A DNA stretch of 53,585 bases from Cyanobacteriota bacterium (GCA_027620015.1 JAQCGH010000009.1:1-53585), one strand, 5' to 3'; positions 9,153-18,965 are shown, counted from the first letter of the stretch. Notes: a model not told the origin generated them from the letters alone. Program-made: numbers and translations.

Positions 9153-10282
9153 GGTGCTCGATCTCACCGACTTCAAGCGCGACCTCTCTGAGCTCACTGA
9201 CCGCCTGGGCAATGCCCAGGACTGTCTTTGACGTACCAGCCCTGAAAGCCCGCCAACGGGATCTGGAGCAGCTGGCCTCCCAGAGCGACTTCTGGGACAA
9301 CCAAAAGCAGGCCCAGCTCAAGATGCGCCAGCTCGACGAGGTGAAGGCCCAACTTGAACAATTGACGAAATGGCAGGCCAGCGTCTCCGACGGGGAGGCC
9401 ACCGTGGAGCTCTACGGCCTCGAGCCCGATGACGACCTACTTGCTGAATCCAATCAAGCCCTGCAGTCCCTCAAAGCCGACCTAGACCGCTGGGAACTGG
9501 AGCGACTGCTCTCGGGCCCCTACGACAAGGAGGGCGCCGTTATCAGCATCAACGCCGGTGCTGGCGGCACCGATGCCCAGGACTGGGCCCTGATGCTGAT
9601 GCGCATGTACACCCGCTGGGCAGAAGACCACGGCATGAAAGTGAGCGTGGATGAGCTCAGCGAGGGGGAGGAAGCGGGCATTAAAAGCTGCACTATCGAA
9701 ATCGAAGGTCGCTACGCCTACGGCTACCTGCGCAACGAAAAAGGCACTCACCGGCTGGTGCGAATCAGCCCCTTCAATGCCAACGACAAACGCCAGACGA
9801 GCTTCGCTGGTGTGGAGGTGATGCCCCAGATCGATGAGGATGTGAAGCTCAATATCCCCGACAAGGACCTGGAGATCACCACCTCGCGCTCAGGCGGTGC
9901 TGGCGGCCAAAACGTCAACAAGGTGGAAACGGCCGTGCGCATCCTGCACATACCCACCGGCTTATTTGTGCGCTGCACCCAGGAGCGCTCCCAGCTGCAA
10001 AACAAAGAAAAGGCGATGGCCCTATTGATGGCAAAGTTGTTGGTGATTGCCCAGGAGCAGCGGGCCTCCGAGATCGCCGACATCCGCGGCGACATTGTGG
10101 AAGCGGCCTGGGGAAACCAGATCCGCAACTACGTCTTTCACCCTTACCAGATGGTGAAAGATCTGCGCACCCAGCAGGAAACGACCGATGTTCAGGGCGT
10201 TATGGATGGCGATCTCGATCCATTTATTCAGAGCCTGCTGCATTCGGGCGTCGAGCTAGCAGGAGATAGCAGCAATGACTAA
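9153..10282 (+). CDS. prfB: Peptide chain release factor 2, expressed by programmed +1 frameshift
   Basis: RF2 terminates translation at UGA and UAA. The gene is in two frames. A GTG at 9153 opens a short first frame encoding [20 protein letters not shown] followed by QDCL and then an in-frame TGA at 9229-9231. The slip site is CTT TGA C. Reading CTT then GAC (+1) continues directly into [15 protein letters not shown] and the rest of the protein. The second frame shows the catalytic [17 protein letters not shown] (GGQ) motif and [17 protein letters not shown] weak AGGA lies a few bases before the slip, where stronger Shine-Dalgarno stimulators occur in E. coli. This is the classic autoregulated prfB arrangement. 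The exact start is the least certain point. Confidence 0.93.
9226..9232 (+). promoter_or_regulatory. prfB programmed +1 frameshift site (CTT TGA C)
   Basis: The heptamer CTTTGAC sits at codon 25 of the inferred prfB first frame. A leucine codon is followed by a UGA in the poor-termination context UGAC. Low RF2 lets the ribosome slip to GAC and make full-length RF2. Coding homology is continuous across the +1 join, which is the main support. Confidence 0.92.
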
Positions 10283-10445
10283 CCCCCAGCCCAGCGAAAA
10301 CCCCAGCTTCATCAAGCTGGCGATGCGCAACATGGTGCGTAAGGGCCGCCAAAGCCTTTTTCACTTTGGTCTCACCGCCCTCGGGCTCACGGGCTTCCTA
10401 CTGCTGATCGCCTGGCTCGGCCGCCCCCAACTCCCTGGAGGCTGA
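10275..10445 (+). CDS. DUF3285 small membrane protein
   Basis: A 56-residue protein beginning [20 protein letters not shown], followed by a basic patch ([11 protein letters not shown]), one transmembrane helix (about 36-50) and a short tail ending PQLPGG. This matches the small cyanobacterial DUF3285 family, which is often found between prfB and ybeY as here. The start overlaps the prfB stop by 8 nt and the stop is 1 nt before ybeY. The function is unknown; possible coupling to ribosome-associated genes is only contextual. Confidence 0.85.
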   Translation: MTNPQPSENPSFIKLAMRNMVRKGRQSLFHFGLTALGLTGFLLLIAWLGRPQLPGG

Positions 10446-10446
10446 G

Positions 10447-10965
10447 ATGGCCGGCACGAAAGATCTTGACCTGGCCTTCAGCGCTGATCCCGCTCTGGAG
10501 ATATCCCCGCAGCAGGCCGATGCCGATTATTGGCAGGCACTGCTGAGCGCCTGGCTACACCAACTGGCCCCAGAGCTCCCTCCTGCCCTCCAAGCGCCCG
10601 GCTACAGCATGGGACTGAGCCTGGTGGGTGACTCTGAAATTGCCGAACTCAATGCCGACTGGCGCCACAAGCAAGGCCCCACCGACGTGCTGGCCTTCGC
10701 GGCCCAAGACGAAGCGACAGATGGCACCCCGCCTATGCCTGCGTACAGGGAGTCGGGGCCTCTGGAGCTGGGCGACATAGTCATCTCCCTAGAAACGGCA
10801 GCCCGCCAGGCGCCAGAGCATGGCCATGGCATGGAGCAGGAATTGCTGTTTCTAGCCAGCCATGGCTTGCTGCACCTGCTGGGCTGGGACCACCCCGAAG
10901 AAGCCAGCCTCGCTGCCATGCTGGCGCGCCAGAAAGAGCTGGTTAAGGTGCCAGCGAAGTTATGA
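10447..10965 (+). CDS. ybeY: Endoribonuclease YbeY (rRNA maturation factor)
   Basis: YbeY is a zinc-dependent endoribonuclease for 16S rRNA 3'-end maturation and ribosome quality control. The 172-residue protein has NADWRHKQGPTDVLAFA and ELGDIVISLETAARQA in the middle and the zinc triad in SHGLLHLLGWDH (HxxxHxxGxxH). The stop overlaps dgkA by 4 nt (ATGA). Confidence 0.95.
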   Translation: MAGTKDLDLAFSADPALEISPQQADADYWQALLSAWLHQLAPELPPALQAPGYSMGLSLVGDSEIAELNADWRHKQGPTDVLAFAAQDEATDGTPPMPAYRESGPLELGDIVISLETAARQAPEHGHGMEQELLFLASHGLLHLLGWDHPEEASLAAMLARQKELVKVPAKL

Positions 10966-11399
10966 CCAATCTGCGCCCCTTACCGACACCAGAAACCCGT
11001 GGGCGCCGCCTTAGGGCCAGGGCCTGGACTGTGGCCGGCGACCTACCCGCCAGCTTCCGGTATGCCGCCCAGGGCTTGGCCTATGGCTTTGCCAGCCAGC
11101 GCAATTTCCGAATCCACGTGATCACGGGAGCCGTGGTGTTTGGCCTGGGGCTGTGGTTGCAGCTGCCCACTTCCCAACTGGCAGTGCTCGTGCTCACAGT
11201 GGCGGCCGTGCTGGTGCTGGAGCTGCTCAACACCGCCACCGAATCGGTGGTGGATCTGGCCATCGGCCGCCAGTTCCACCCCCTGGCACGGATCGCCAAG
11301 GATTGCGCCGCTGCTGCGGTGCTGGTGGCGGCCCTGTCTTCGCTGATGATCGCCCTGCTGCTGCTTGTGCCGCCGCTGCTTACCCGGCTGGGGTTCTGA
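10962..11399 (+). CDS. dgkA: Diacylglycerol kinase family protein (DgkA-like, possible undecaprenol kinase)
   Basis: An integral membrane lipid kinase of 145 residues. It has an amphipathic N-terminus, three hydrophobic helices and the family signature [13 protein letters not shown] followed by [16 protein letters not shown]. Proteins of this class in bacteria without the E. coli lipid cycle often phosphorylate undecaprenol. Which lipid is used cannot be read from the sequence. The start overlaps ybeY. Confidence 0.9.
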   Translation: MTNLRPLPTPETRGRRLRARAWTVAGDLPASFRYAAQGLAYGFASQRNFRIHVITGAVVFGLGLWLQLPTSQLAVLVLTVAAVLVLELLNTATESVVDLAIGRQFHPLARIAKDCAAAAVLVAALSSLMIALLLLVPPLLTRLGF

Positions 11400-11409
11400 C
11401 CAGTTTCCG

Positions 11410-12027
11410 ATGCTTCTTGTTCTCGACAACTACGACAGCTTCACCTTCAACCTGGTGCAGTATCTGGGTGAGCTGGCCGCCAAGCACCCGATTGCCTCAG
11501 AGCTGCGGGTGGAGCGCAACGACGCCCTCAGCCTCGACCAGATCCGAGCACTGGCACCCGCAGCCATTTTGATTTCACCAGGCCCCGGCGATCCAAATCA
11601 GTCGGGGGTCTGCCTGGAGGTACTGCAGCAGCTCAGCCCCACAATCCCCACCTTGGGAGTGTGCCTGGGCCACCAGTCGATCGCCCAGGTATTTGGCGGC
11701 AGGGTGGTGCGGGCCAAGGAGCTGATGCACGGCAAAACCTCGCCTGTCCACCACAGCGAAGAGGGCGTCTTCGCAGGCTTGCCGAACCCCCTCACCGCTA
11801 CCCGCTACCACAGCCTGATCGCCGAGCGCGAGTCTCTGCCCGACTGCCTCGAGATCACCGCCTGGCTCGAAGATGGCACGATCATGGGCCTGCGCCACCG
11901 GGAATTTTCCCAGATTGAGGGAGTGCAGTTCCACCCAGAAAGCGTGCTCACCCAGGAGGGTCACGCCCTGCTGGCAAATTTTCTGCGCCAAGCCAGCCAG
12001 CCAGCCCTAGCAAGTCAGTTGGGTTAG
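11410..12027 (+). CDS. trpG: Anthranilate/aminodeoxychorismate synthase glutamine amidotransferase (TrpG/PabA)
   Basis: This class-I glutamine amidotransferase supplies ammonia for anthranilate and probably also p-aminobenzoate synthesis. The 205-residue protein starts [20 protein letters not shown]. It has the oxyanion region LISPGPGDP, the nucleophile Cys in LGVCLGHQ, and the His-Glu pair in [11 protein letters not shown] use the ATG at 11410, which fits the family's N-terminus; a longer frame from 11365 would extend into dgkA. It begins 10 nt after the dgkA stop. A single subunit often serves both pathways in cyanobacteria. Confidence 0.93.
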   Translation: MLLVLDNYDSFTFNLVQYLGELAAKHPIASELRVERNDALSLDQIRALAPAAILISPGPGDPNQSGVCLEVLQQLSPTIPTLGVCLGHQSIAQVFGGRVVRAKELMHGKTSPVHHSEEGVFAGLPNPLTATRYHSLIAERESLPDCLEITAWLEDGTIMGLRHREFSQIEGVQFHPESVLTQEGHALLANFLRQASQPALASQLG

Positions 12028-12051
12028 TTTCAGGGCGATTGCCGCCTCTCC

Positions 12052-12786
12052 ATGCGCACGCTGCCCACCTTCAGTGCTCTCACCTTGAGTTCTCTCGGCC
12101 TGGGCGCCGCACTACTTGCAAGTGGCCAAGCCATCGCTGGCAACGGCGTGACGATAACCAACTACGGCCACAGCTCCTTAATGATCAGTGGCGGCGGGAC
12201 CAGTGTGCTGGTGAACCCCTTTAAGGCCGTGGCCTGTGCTGCTGGCCTAGCTGAACCCCGGGTGAGTGCCACAGTGATTCTTGCTAGCAGCCGACTACTG
12301 GATGAGGGCGCACCGGTAGCTAGGGGCAAGATGCTGGTGGATCCAGGCTCCTTCAAATTCAGTGGTCTTTCGATCGAAGGAATTGCTGGACCCCACGATC
12401 GCGTTGGTGGACGCCGCTTCGGCCAATCCACCATGTGGCGCTGGAAGCAGGGCGGCCTCGACATCGCCCATCTCGGCGGCACTGCTGCCCGGCTCAGCCC
12501 AGCCGACAAGGTGATGCTTGGACGCCCAGACGTATTGATCATCGGTGTAGGTGGCGGAGCCAAGGTTTACACCGGCGCCGAAGCCGCCGAGGTGGTGCGC
12601 GAGCTCCAGCCCCGCCGAGTGATTCCTGTGCAATTTGTGAGCGGCAAAACCCCCAAGGACTGCGACCAGACCGCGCTGCAACCCTTCCTTGATGCCATGG
12701 CCGGCACCCCGGTGAAGCGCCCCGGCCGCACCCTCAGCCTGCCGGGCAAACTCGGCGACGGAATGGTGATCGAGGTGATGCGCTAA
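12052..12786 (+). CDS. Exported metallo-beta-lactamase-fold protein lacking the metal-binding motif
   Basis: The 244-residue product has an N-terminal signal-like helix (SLGLGAALLASGQAIA, about residues 15-30). It then follows the UlaG-like MBL fold: TNYGHSSLMISGGGTSVLVN, IEGIAGPHDRVGGRR, DIAHLGGTA, and PDVLIIGVGGGAKV. The hallmark HxHxDH zinc motif, expected after the second strand, is absent (ILASSRLLDEG stands there). The late VIPVHY-type histidine is replaced (VIPVQF). It is probably a non-canonical or non-catalytic relative. The 3' end overlaps the convergent aminotransferase gene by 4 nt. Confidence 0.72.
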   Translation: MRTLPTFSALTLSSLGLGAALLASGQAIAGNGVTITNYGHSSLMISGGGTSVLVNPFKAVACAAGLAEPRVSATVILASSRLLDEGAPVARGKMLVDPGSFKFSGLSIEGIAGPHDRVGGRRFGQSTMWRWKQGGLDIAHLGGTAARLSPADKVMLGRPDVLIIGVGGGAKVYTGAEAAEVVRELQPRRVIPVQFVSGKTPKDCDQTALQPFLDAMAGTPVKRPGRTLSLPGKLGDGMVIEVMR

Positions 12787-13865
12787 TCGGCCTGCAGATA
12801 GGCAGCCAAGAAGCGCTGCATCTGCTCAGTAGTGCCAAGGCTCACCCTCAATGAGCCATCGATCAACGGCTTGCCCGCCATCGAGCGCACCAATATCCCC
12901 TCTTGCCGCAGTTTCTGGTCCACCTCCTCAGCCGGGCGCTCCGGCCAAATCAACAGGTAGTTACCACCTGCTGCGTGATGCCGCACGCCAGCCGCTTGCA
13001 ACTGCTGCACCAGCCACTCGCGAGCCCGCAGCACCTCGGCCACGTACCCATCCACATATGGCTGATCAGCCAGGGCTGCGTGGGCCGCTGTCACTGCGAA
13101 GCTATTGATGTCATAAGGGCCTGTGACACGAGCGAGACGATCTACCACTGGCTCAGCGCCAATGACAAAACCGATACGCAACCCCGCCAGGCCAGCGGTT
13201 TTAGCCAATGAGCGCAAAATCAGCAGATTCGGCGTGGCAGTGAAGTCGACCAACGGCAGCGCGCTATCACCAGTGAAGGCCTCATAGAGCTCGTCCACCA
13301 CCACAAGAGTGTCCGGCGCAGAGGCTGCCAGCTCCAGGATCAGCTCAGGAGCAAGTCGGGTGCCGGTTGGGTTGTTTGGATTGCAGATCAGCAAAATGCG
13401 TGGAGAGTCCTGCATTGCCACCCGCAGCTCTTCCAGCGGAAAGGCGAAATCCGGCAGCCGGTAGGGAAGCGCCTCAATCACCATGCCCTGCATCTGGGCG
13501 CAGGGGGTGTAGTAGCCGAAGGTGGGGCTGGTGGTGAGCAGGGTGTCACCGCGATCGCCATAGGCGTGAAAGATTGCGTGAATTGCCGCATCCGCACCGT
13601 TAAACAGGCCGATCTGGTCTGGCTGCAACGGCCGGCTCAGGCCAACGCCTGCCAAGTTGGCAACCACGGCCTGGCGCAAGCCGTCGTATTCGGGGTAGAT
13701 GGCATATTGCTCAGCCGGAATGGCACGGATCGCCGCCATTACCCGCGGGCTTGGACCCATCGTGTTTTCGTTGAAATCAAGCCGCAGCAATCCCCGCCGC
13801 CCCTCCAGCGGCGCTTTGTAAGCCTTGAGGCTTTCCACCTCTGGACGAGCAACTAGAATCACCAA
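12783..13865 (-). CDS. hisC: Histidinol-phosphate aminotransferase-like PLP enzyme
   Basis: This is a fold-type I aminotransferase of 360 residues. The N-terminus includes LLRLDFNENTMGPSP. NPNNPTGTRL and VVVDELYEAF hold the conserved Asn and Asp, and the Schiff-base lysine lies in LRSLAKTAGLAGLRIGF. HisC is the best family match and would transaminate imidazole-acetol phosphate. Related aromatic aminotransferases cannot be excluded. The start is TTG at 13865 or GTG three bases later. It diverges from the inserted glycosyltransferase with only about 24 bp between starts. Confidence 0.8.
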   Translation of the reverse strand: MVILVARPEVESLKAYKAPLEGRRGLLRLDFNENTMGPSPRVMAAIRAIPAEQYAIYPEYDGLRQAVVANLAGVGLSRPLQPDQIGLFNGADAAIHAIFHAYGDRGDTLLTTSPTFGYYTPCAQMQGMVIEALPYRLPDFAFPLEELRVAMQDSPRILLICNPNNPTGTRLAPELILELAASAPDTLVVVDELYEAFTGDSALPLVDFTATPNLLILRSLAKTAGLAGLRIGFVIGAEPVVDRLARVTGPYDINSFAVTAAHAALADQPYVDGYVAEVLRAREWLVQQLQAAGVRHHAAGGNYLLIWPERPAEEVDQKLRQEGILVRSMAGKPLIDGSLRVSLGTTEQMQRFLAAYLQAD

Positions 13866-13889
13866 AATAGTATATAGAGCAAAGCAAGC

Positions 13890-14723
13890 TTGCCTAAAAC
13901 TATCTCGCCAAGCCGAATTACTCCAAAGAAATTAGTAAATGACGCTACAAAGGCATTAGTTCTTGGCAGAATAATTAAATACCTGGCCAACTGTCTGAGG
14001 CCATTCTTTTATATTGATTTCTTTTTCAGGCCAACCAAGCGCTACCATATAAACAATAGAATCGCCCAGGGCGTATACAATAATATCTACCAGCAAAGTT
14101 TAATCCCTAGGATTATATGGCAAACAAATTATACCAACAAGGTAACTTTGCCAATGCTAGCAACAATTAAATTTAACCAAATATTTTCTCAAGGATATGA
14201 ATATAGATATACATCAACTTTAGATCGCAAACTTTTTATCAAAGAACATTTTCCTGGAGAAATATTTGATTTGTATAGTCGATTGAATATTGGCGCGGCA
14301 CAAGCCGACCTTTGGAGGCTCTTAGTTCTTTATAAATACGGCGGCGTGTACATGGATATTGATGCATATCTAGTATGGCCACTTGAAAAATTAATTAGCT
14401 CAGGCAGTAGTGAATTATTCTTACGTTATAAGTGTGGTCGATTTACAAACTATTTCATTGCGTCTGCGCCAGAAAGCAAAGTTCTGAAAGCATTAATCGG
14501 AGAGGTTCTTTTAAGGATTAAATCAGCTTCTCCTAATAGTGTTTATTATATCACAGGGCCAGGAGTGTTCGACTCGCTACTTCCAGCTCTACCTATTAGT
14601 TGGCGCGAAACGAACACAACTTGCAAGCAAGGTGATTTTTCCAATAAGTTTTTCCAATATATAGACCACAATGCAGGCCATTATTCCAAGGAGGAAATTC
14701 AGACTAAAGTTGTTTCCGATTGA
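13890..14723 (+). CDS. AT-rich glycosyltransferase with DXD motif (GT32/Gly_transf_sug type)
   Basis: A 277-residue protein with the layout of OCH1-like glycosyltransferases: IPRIIWQT at 72-79, then IGAAQADLWRLLVLYKYGGV and YMDIDAY, with the catalytic DXD at 156-158. This predicts sugar transfer from a nucleotide sugar, perhaps for surface polysaccharide; donor and acceptor are unknown. The start is assumed to be TTG at 13890, since no ATG precedes the conserved core. The gene and its flanks are far more AT-rich than hisC and argS on either side, with codons such as ATA and TTA common, so it is very likely an acquired insertion. Confidence 0.8.
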   Translation: MPKTISPSRITPKKLVNDATKALVLGRIIKYLANCLRPFFYIDFFFRPTKRYHINNRIAQGVYNNIYQQSLIPRIIWQTNYTNKVTLPMLATIKFNQIFSQGYEYRYTSTLDRKLFIKEHFPGEIFDLYSRLNIGAAQADLWRLLVLYKYGGVYMDIDAYLVWPLEKLISSGSSELFLRYKCGRFTNYFIASAPESKVLKALIGEVLLRIKSASPNSVYYITGPGVFDSLLPALPISWRETNTTCKQGDFSNKFFQYIDHNAGHYSKEEIQTKVVSD

Positions 14724-14791
14724 CAGTTCGCAAGGTCGCATACCTGCTTATATCAACCTAACTTTTAGCCTTATTTAAATAAAACTCTCTA

Positions 14792-16579
14792 TTACATCCG
14801 ACCCAAGGTGGGTATACCGAGCAGGCCCAAACCGAGGGAAAGGGTGTCGGTGGTGAGGCGGCACAGGGCTAAGCGGGAGGAGCGGAACGGCTCCTCGGCC
14901 TTGAGCACCGGCACTTGGTCGTAGAAGCGGTTGAACACCTGGCTGAGCTCAAACAGGTAGGTGCAAAGCCGATTCGGCAGCAGCTCCTGCTCTACCTCAG
15001 CAATCACCACATCTAACTTGAGCAGCTCCCGCACCAGCGCCCACTCCTGCGCTTCGCTGAAGGTGAGTGAAGCCACGGCACCAGCCCCCAGATCACCGCC
15101 CTTGCGGGCGATGCCGGCGATGCGCACCACCGCATAAAGCAGATAGGGCGCCGTGTTGCCCGTTAGGGCCAGCATCCGATCAAAGCTGAACTGATAGTTG
15201 GTGGTCCGGTTGGTGCTGAGGTCGGCGTACTTCACCGCCGCCAAGCCCACGGAGGTGGCCACCTGCTGAATGAAGGCCTCATCTTCGCTGCGCTGCTCAT
15301 CGGCGAGGCGCTGACGCAGATCGGCCTCGGTGCGCTCCACCGCCTCATCGAGCAGGTCCTTGAGGCGCACCGTGTCGCCGGAGCGGGTCTTGAGCTTTTT
15401 GCCATCGTCACCCTGCACCAGGCCGAAGGGCACGTGCTCGACACTGCAGTGGGCGGGAATCCAGCCAGCCCGTTGGGCCACCTGGAAAACGCCGGCGAAG
15501 TGGTTGGCCTGACCCGCGTCGGTCACATAGATCACCCGGCAGGCGCCATCACCGGCCGGCGCAGAAGCGAAGCGATAACGAATCGCCGCTAGGTCGGTGG
15601 TGGCGTAGTTGAAGCCGCCATCGCTCTTCTGCACGATCAGAGGCAGGGGCTGGCCGTCCTTACCAATCACCCCCTCAAGAAACACGCAGCCTGCGCCAGC
15701 ATCGATCACCAGCAACCCAGCAGCAATTAAGTCGTCAACCACCCCCTGCAGGTAAGGGTTGTAGAAGGATTCCCCTCGCTCGCTGAGACGTATGCCGAGC
15801 TGGTCGTAGATCTTCTGAAATTCGCGTCGGCTCTGGTCGCAAAGCAATCCCCAAGCCTTAAGCGACAACGGATCGCCGCCCTGCAGCTTCACAACCTCCT
15901 CACGAGCAGTGGCCTGGAAGACCTCGTCGTCGTCGAAGCGGGCCTTTGCCTGGCGATAGAAGGCCACCAAGTCACCAAGATCGACCGCGTCGGCTTTGGT
16001 GAGAGCCTCTGGCGCCACCTGCTTCAAGTGGGTGATCAGCATTCCAAACTGGGTACCCCAGTCGCCCACATGGTTGAGCCGCAGCACCGGGTGGCCGCGA
16101 AACTCCAGCACCCGCGCCAGAGCATCGCCAATGATCGTGGAGCGCAGATGCCCCACGTGCATCTCCTTGGCGATGTTGGGGCTGGAGAAGTCCACAATCA
16201 GCGGAGTCGGGACAACCCCGCCCGCCGCCAAGCTCGGCACGCCTAGGCGCGGATCGCCCAGCCGGGCCTGCAGCTCAGCTGCCAGCCGCTCGGGCCGCAG
16301 GGTGAGGTTGATGAAGCCAGGTCCTGCAATCTGGGGCTCCAGGCAAAGCTCAGCAAAGGCTGGATCAGCCGTAAGTTGCTCCACGATCGCCGTGGCAATA
16401 GCCCGGGGCGGCTGGCCCAGGGGTTTGGCCAGGGGCAGGGCGCCATTGGACTGGAAGTCGCCGAATTCCGGCTTAGACGCTGGCGCCAGCTGGGGATCGA
16501 GGGGCTGGCCCGCATCCGGAAAAGCCCGATCCATGGCAGCCAGTAGCTGGCCGTTCAGGGTTTGGGCAATGCTGAGCAT
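14792..16579 (-). CDS. argS: Arginyl-tRNA synthetase
   Basis: A class I aminoacyl-tRNA synthetase charging tRNA-Arg. At 595 residues it matches bacterial ArgRS length. It shows the N-terminal Add1 domain, [20 protein letters not shown] (HIGH signature), a Rossmann core with [13 protein letters not shown], and the C-terminal anticodon-binding helices including [18 protein letters not shown]. Like many ArgRSs it lacks a canonical KMSKS. The ATG at 16579 is suitable. nadC lies upstream on the same strand. Confidence 0.97.
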   Translation of the reverse strand: MLSIAQTLNGQLLAAMDRAFPDAGQPLDPQLAPASKPEFGDFQSNGALPLAKPLGQPPRAIATAIVEQLTADPAFAELCLEPQIAGPGFINLTLRPERLAAELQARLGDPRLGVPSLAAGGVVPTPLIVDFSSPNIAKEMHVGHLRSTIIGDALARVLEFRGHPVLRLNHVGDWGTQFGMLITHLKQVAPEALTKADAVDLGDLVAFYRQAKARFDDDEVFQATAREEVVKLQGGDPLSLKAWGLLCDQSRREFQKIYDQLGIRLSERGESFYNPYLQGVVDDLIAAGLLVIDAGAGCVFLEGVIGKDGQPLPLIVQKSDGGFNYATTDLAAIRYRFASAPAGDGACRVIYVTDAGQANHFAGVFQVAQRAGWIPAHCSVEHVPFGLVQGDDGKKLKTRSGDTVRLKDLLDEAVERTEADLRQRLADEQRSEDEAFIQQVATSVGLAAVKYADLSTNRTTNYQFSFDRMLALTGNTAPYLLYAVVRIAGIARKGGDLGAGAVASLTFSEAQEWALVRELLKLDVVIAEVEQELLPNRLCTYLFELSQVFNRFYDQVPVLKAEEPFRSSRLALCRLTTDTLSLGLGLLGIPTLGRM

Positions 16580-16609
16580 GAAGGCGGGAGCGGGCTAGTT
16601 CATCTCTGA

Positions 16610-17476
16610 TCATCCCTCGCAGGCGTCAAAGCGCATGCTCAGATCTAGCCAGGCGCTGCGGGTGATCGGCGCGCTGGTGGAGATCAAATCGATGCCTGTG
16701 GTGGCATAGGACCGCAACTGGTCGGGTTGAACGCCTGAGGCTTCCAATACCAGCCGGCGGCCGCCAGCCAGGCTGCGCAACTCGGGCACCAGCTGCCGCA
16801 GTTGGGCCGGCGGGAATTCATCCAGCAACACCCCATCAGCGCCCGCTTGCACCGCCGCTGCCGCCTCAGCCGCCGTTTCCGCTTCCACGATCACCAGGGC
16901 TGGCCAAGGAGCATTAGCCCGCACCGCAGTGATCGCCGCCTCCAAACCACCGGCCCAAGCCAAGTGGTTTTCCTTGAGCATGGCGGCATCATCGAGGCCC
17001 AGACGGTGGTTACTGCCGCCCCCGCAGCGCACCGCATACTTCTCGAAGCGGCGTAGGCCGGGTGTGGTCTTGCGGGTGTCAGCAAGACGCACTCCCGTGC
17101 CCTCGATCTCAGCCACCAAGGCCGCGGTGGCGGTGGCGATGCCGGAAAGCCGCATCGCCAGGTTGAGGGCCGTGCGCTCTCCGGCCACCAAGGCAGCGGC
17201 TCCACCCTCCAGCTCCAGCAGCCGCTGGCCTTCAACCACTGGCTCTCCATCAACTACCAGCAACCGCACCCTCACCGACGGATCGAGCAAGCGGAACAGG
17301 GGCTCCATCAGCACCCCGCCGCAAAAGACCCCGGGCGCCTTGGCCAGCCAGTAGGCCCGACCAGTGCGACCAGCCAGCGCCACCGCTGTGAGATCGCCGC
17401 GGCCGATGTCTTCTGCCAGCCAGGCGCGCAGCTGCAGCTCCAGCGCGGGGGTGAAGGGCAGATGGGCTTCAGACAT
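16610..17476 (-). CDS. nadC: Nicotinate-nucleotide pyrophosphorylase (carboxylating)
   Basis: NadC makes nicotinate mononucleotide from quinolinate and PRPP in de novo NAD synthesis. The 288-residue product has the RLSGIATATAALV helix, the active-site stretch DTRKTTPGLRRFEKYAVRCG and GGSNHRLGLDDAAMLKENH, and barrel motifs such as VIVEAETAAEAAAAV and VLLDEFPPAQLRQL. It sits between mnmE and argS on the same strand. Confidence 0.96.
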   Translation of the reverse strand: MSEAHLPFTPALELQLRAWLAEDIGRGDLTAVALAGRTGRAYWLAKAPGVFCGGVLMEPLFRLLDPSVRVRLLVVDGEPVVEGQRLLELEGGAAALVAGERTALNLAMRLSGIATATAALVAEIEGTGVRLADTRKTTPGLRRFEKYAVRCGGGSNHRLGLDDAAMLKENHLAWAGGLEAAITAVRANAPWPALVIVEAETAAEAAAAVQAGADGVLLDEFPPAQLRQLVPELRSLAGGRRLVLEASGVQPDQLRSYATTGIDLISTSAPITRSAWLDLSMRFDACEG

Positions 17477-17550
17477 ATCCCCTCCGGGCCAGGCCTTCCC
17501 ATGATGAGAGACCGTGGAGCTGCAGAGAGTGGCTCAACTGGACAAGAGCC

Positions 17551-18939
17551 CTACTTGCCAATACAAAAACGCGAAAACACCCGATCCAGCACCGCCTCGC
17601 TCACCGCCTCGCCGGTGATCTCACCGAGACCACGCACGGCGGCGCGCAGGTCAATCGTCCAAAAGTCCCAGGGCAGTTGCTGAGCCGCCGCTTCAAGAGC
17701 AGCCCCCAGGCTCAGGGCTGCTGCCGCGGCCAGATCCCGTTGACGGGTATTGAGTGCCACCTGTACCCCTTCGAGGCAGCTAGCTCCGCAACGGCGCAGC
17801 AGCTCCGCCACCAGCTCATCGCGGCCGGCACCAGTAAGAGCGCTGAAGCGCACATCTGCCAGCACCCCTTCCCCCGAAGGCACCAAACCCACCGGCAGAC
17901 AAGCCACATCGGCCTTATTGCCTGCAACCAGCAGCACGACGCCCTTGGGCACCAGCTGACGCAGGTCCTCATCGGCCCGGGTCCAGCCAGCCTCCAGATC
18001 AAATATCAAAAGCACCGCATCGGCGGCGGCCAGGGCGGCGCGGGAGCGCTCAATCCCCAGCTGCTCAACCCGGTCGCTGGTGGGGCGAATGCCGGCGGTA
18101 TCGAGCAGAGTGAGCGGCACTCCGTCGAGCACCAGCTCGCTTTCCAGCAGGTCGCGGGTGGTGCCTGGTAGGTCGGTCACGATCGCCCGCTCTCGCTGGC
18201 TGAGCAGGTTGAGCAGGCTGGATTTGCCCACGTTGGGCCGGCCCACAATCGCCACCCGCAAGCCACGGCGCAGCAGCTCCCCCTGGCGCGCCTCAGCCAC
18301 CAGCTGCTGCAGCTCAAGCCGCACCGCAGCAAGTTCCGCCGTTACTGCCGCGCCATCTAGGGGGGGTAGGTCTTCCTCGAAGTCAACCCTCGCCTCCAGC
18401 TCCGCCAACTGATCCAGCAGCCGCTCGCGCAGATCGGCGATGCGCTGCTGCAGGCCGCCATCGAGGCCCGCCATCGCAAGTTGGGCCGCCCGGCGACTGC
18501 GGGCAGTGATCATCTCGCTAATCGCTTCGGCGCGGGTGAGATCGAGCCGCCCGTTTAAAAAAGCCCGCTGGCTGAATTCTCCCGGCAACGCCCGCCGCGC
18601 CCCAGCCAACAGCACTAGCTCCAGCACCCGCTGCACCGCCACCAGGCCTCCGTGGCAGTGCAATTCCACCACGTCTTCCCGGGTGAAGCTTCGGGGCGCC
18701 CGCATCAACAGCAGCAGAGCCTCATCGAGCCGCTCGCTATTGGACGGATCCACTACATGGCCATAAAGCACCCGGTGGCTCTCCCAGACCTGCTGGCCCG
18801 GTGCCACAAACAGCCGCTGGCCGATGCGCTCCGCCTCCGCCCCGGAAATTCGCACAATCGCCACACTGCCCTCCCCCGGTGCCACTGCCGTTGCGATGGC
18901 GGCGATGGTTTCACCGGTTTCAGAGTCGTTGAGGCGCAT
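17551..18939 (-). CDS. mnmE: tRNA uridine-5-carboxymethylaminomethyl modification GTPase MnmE
   Basis: With MnmG, this protein modifies wobble U34 in certain tRNAs. The 462-residue protein has the N-terminal formyl-THF-binding domain (TIAAIATAVAPGEGSVAIVR) and a helical domain. The inserted G domain has P-loop GRPNVGKSSLLN, G2/G3 region VTDLPGTTRD and LLDTAGIR, and GNKADVA. The C-terminus is the diagnostic FCIGK with the catalytic cysteine. A relic of a DUF2062 gene diverges from its start. Confidence 0.97.
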   Translation of the reverse strand: MRLNDSETGETIAAIATAVAPGEGSVAIVRISGAEAERIGQRLFVAPGQQVWESHRVLYGHVVDPSNSERLDEALLLLMRAPRSFTREDVVELHCHGGLVAVQRVLELVLLAGARRALPGEFSQRAFLNGRLDLTRAEAISEMITARSRRAAQLAMAGLDGGLQQRIADLRERLLDQLAELEARVDFEEDLPPLDGAAVTAELAAVRLELQQLVAEARQGELLRRGLRVAIVGRPNVGKSSLLNLLSQRERAIVTDLPGTTRDLLESELVLDGVPLTLLDTAGIRPTSDRVEQLGIERSRAALAAADAVLLIFDLEAGWTRADEDLRQLVPKGVVLLVAGNKADVACLPVGLVPSGEGVLADVRFSALTGAGRDELVAELLRRCGASCLEGVQVALNTRQRDLAAAAALSLGAALEAAAQQLPWDFWTIDLRAAVRGLGEITGEAVSEAVLDRVFSRFCIGK

Positions 18940-18965
18940 ACCCCCATTCCAACCCCAAACCGCCC

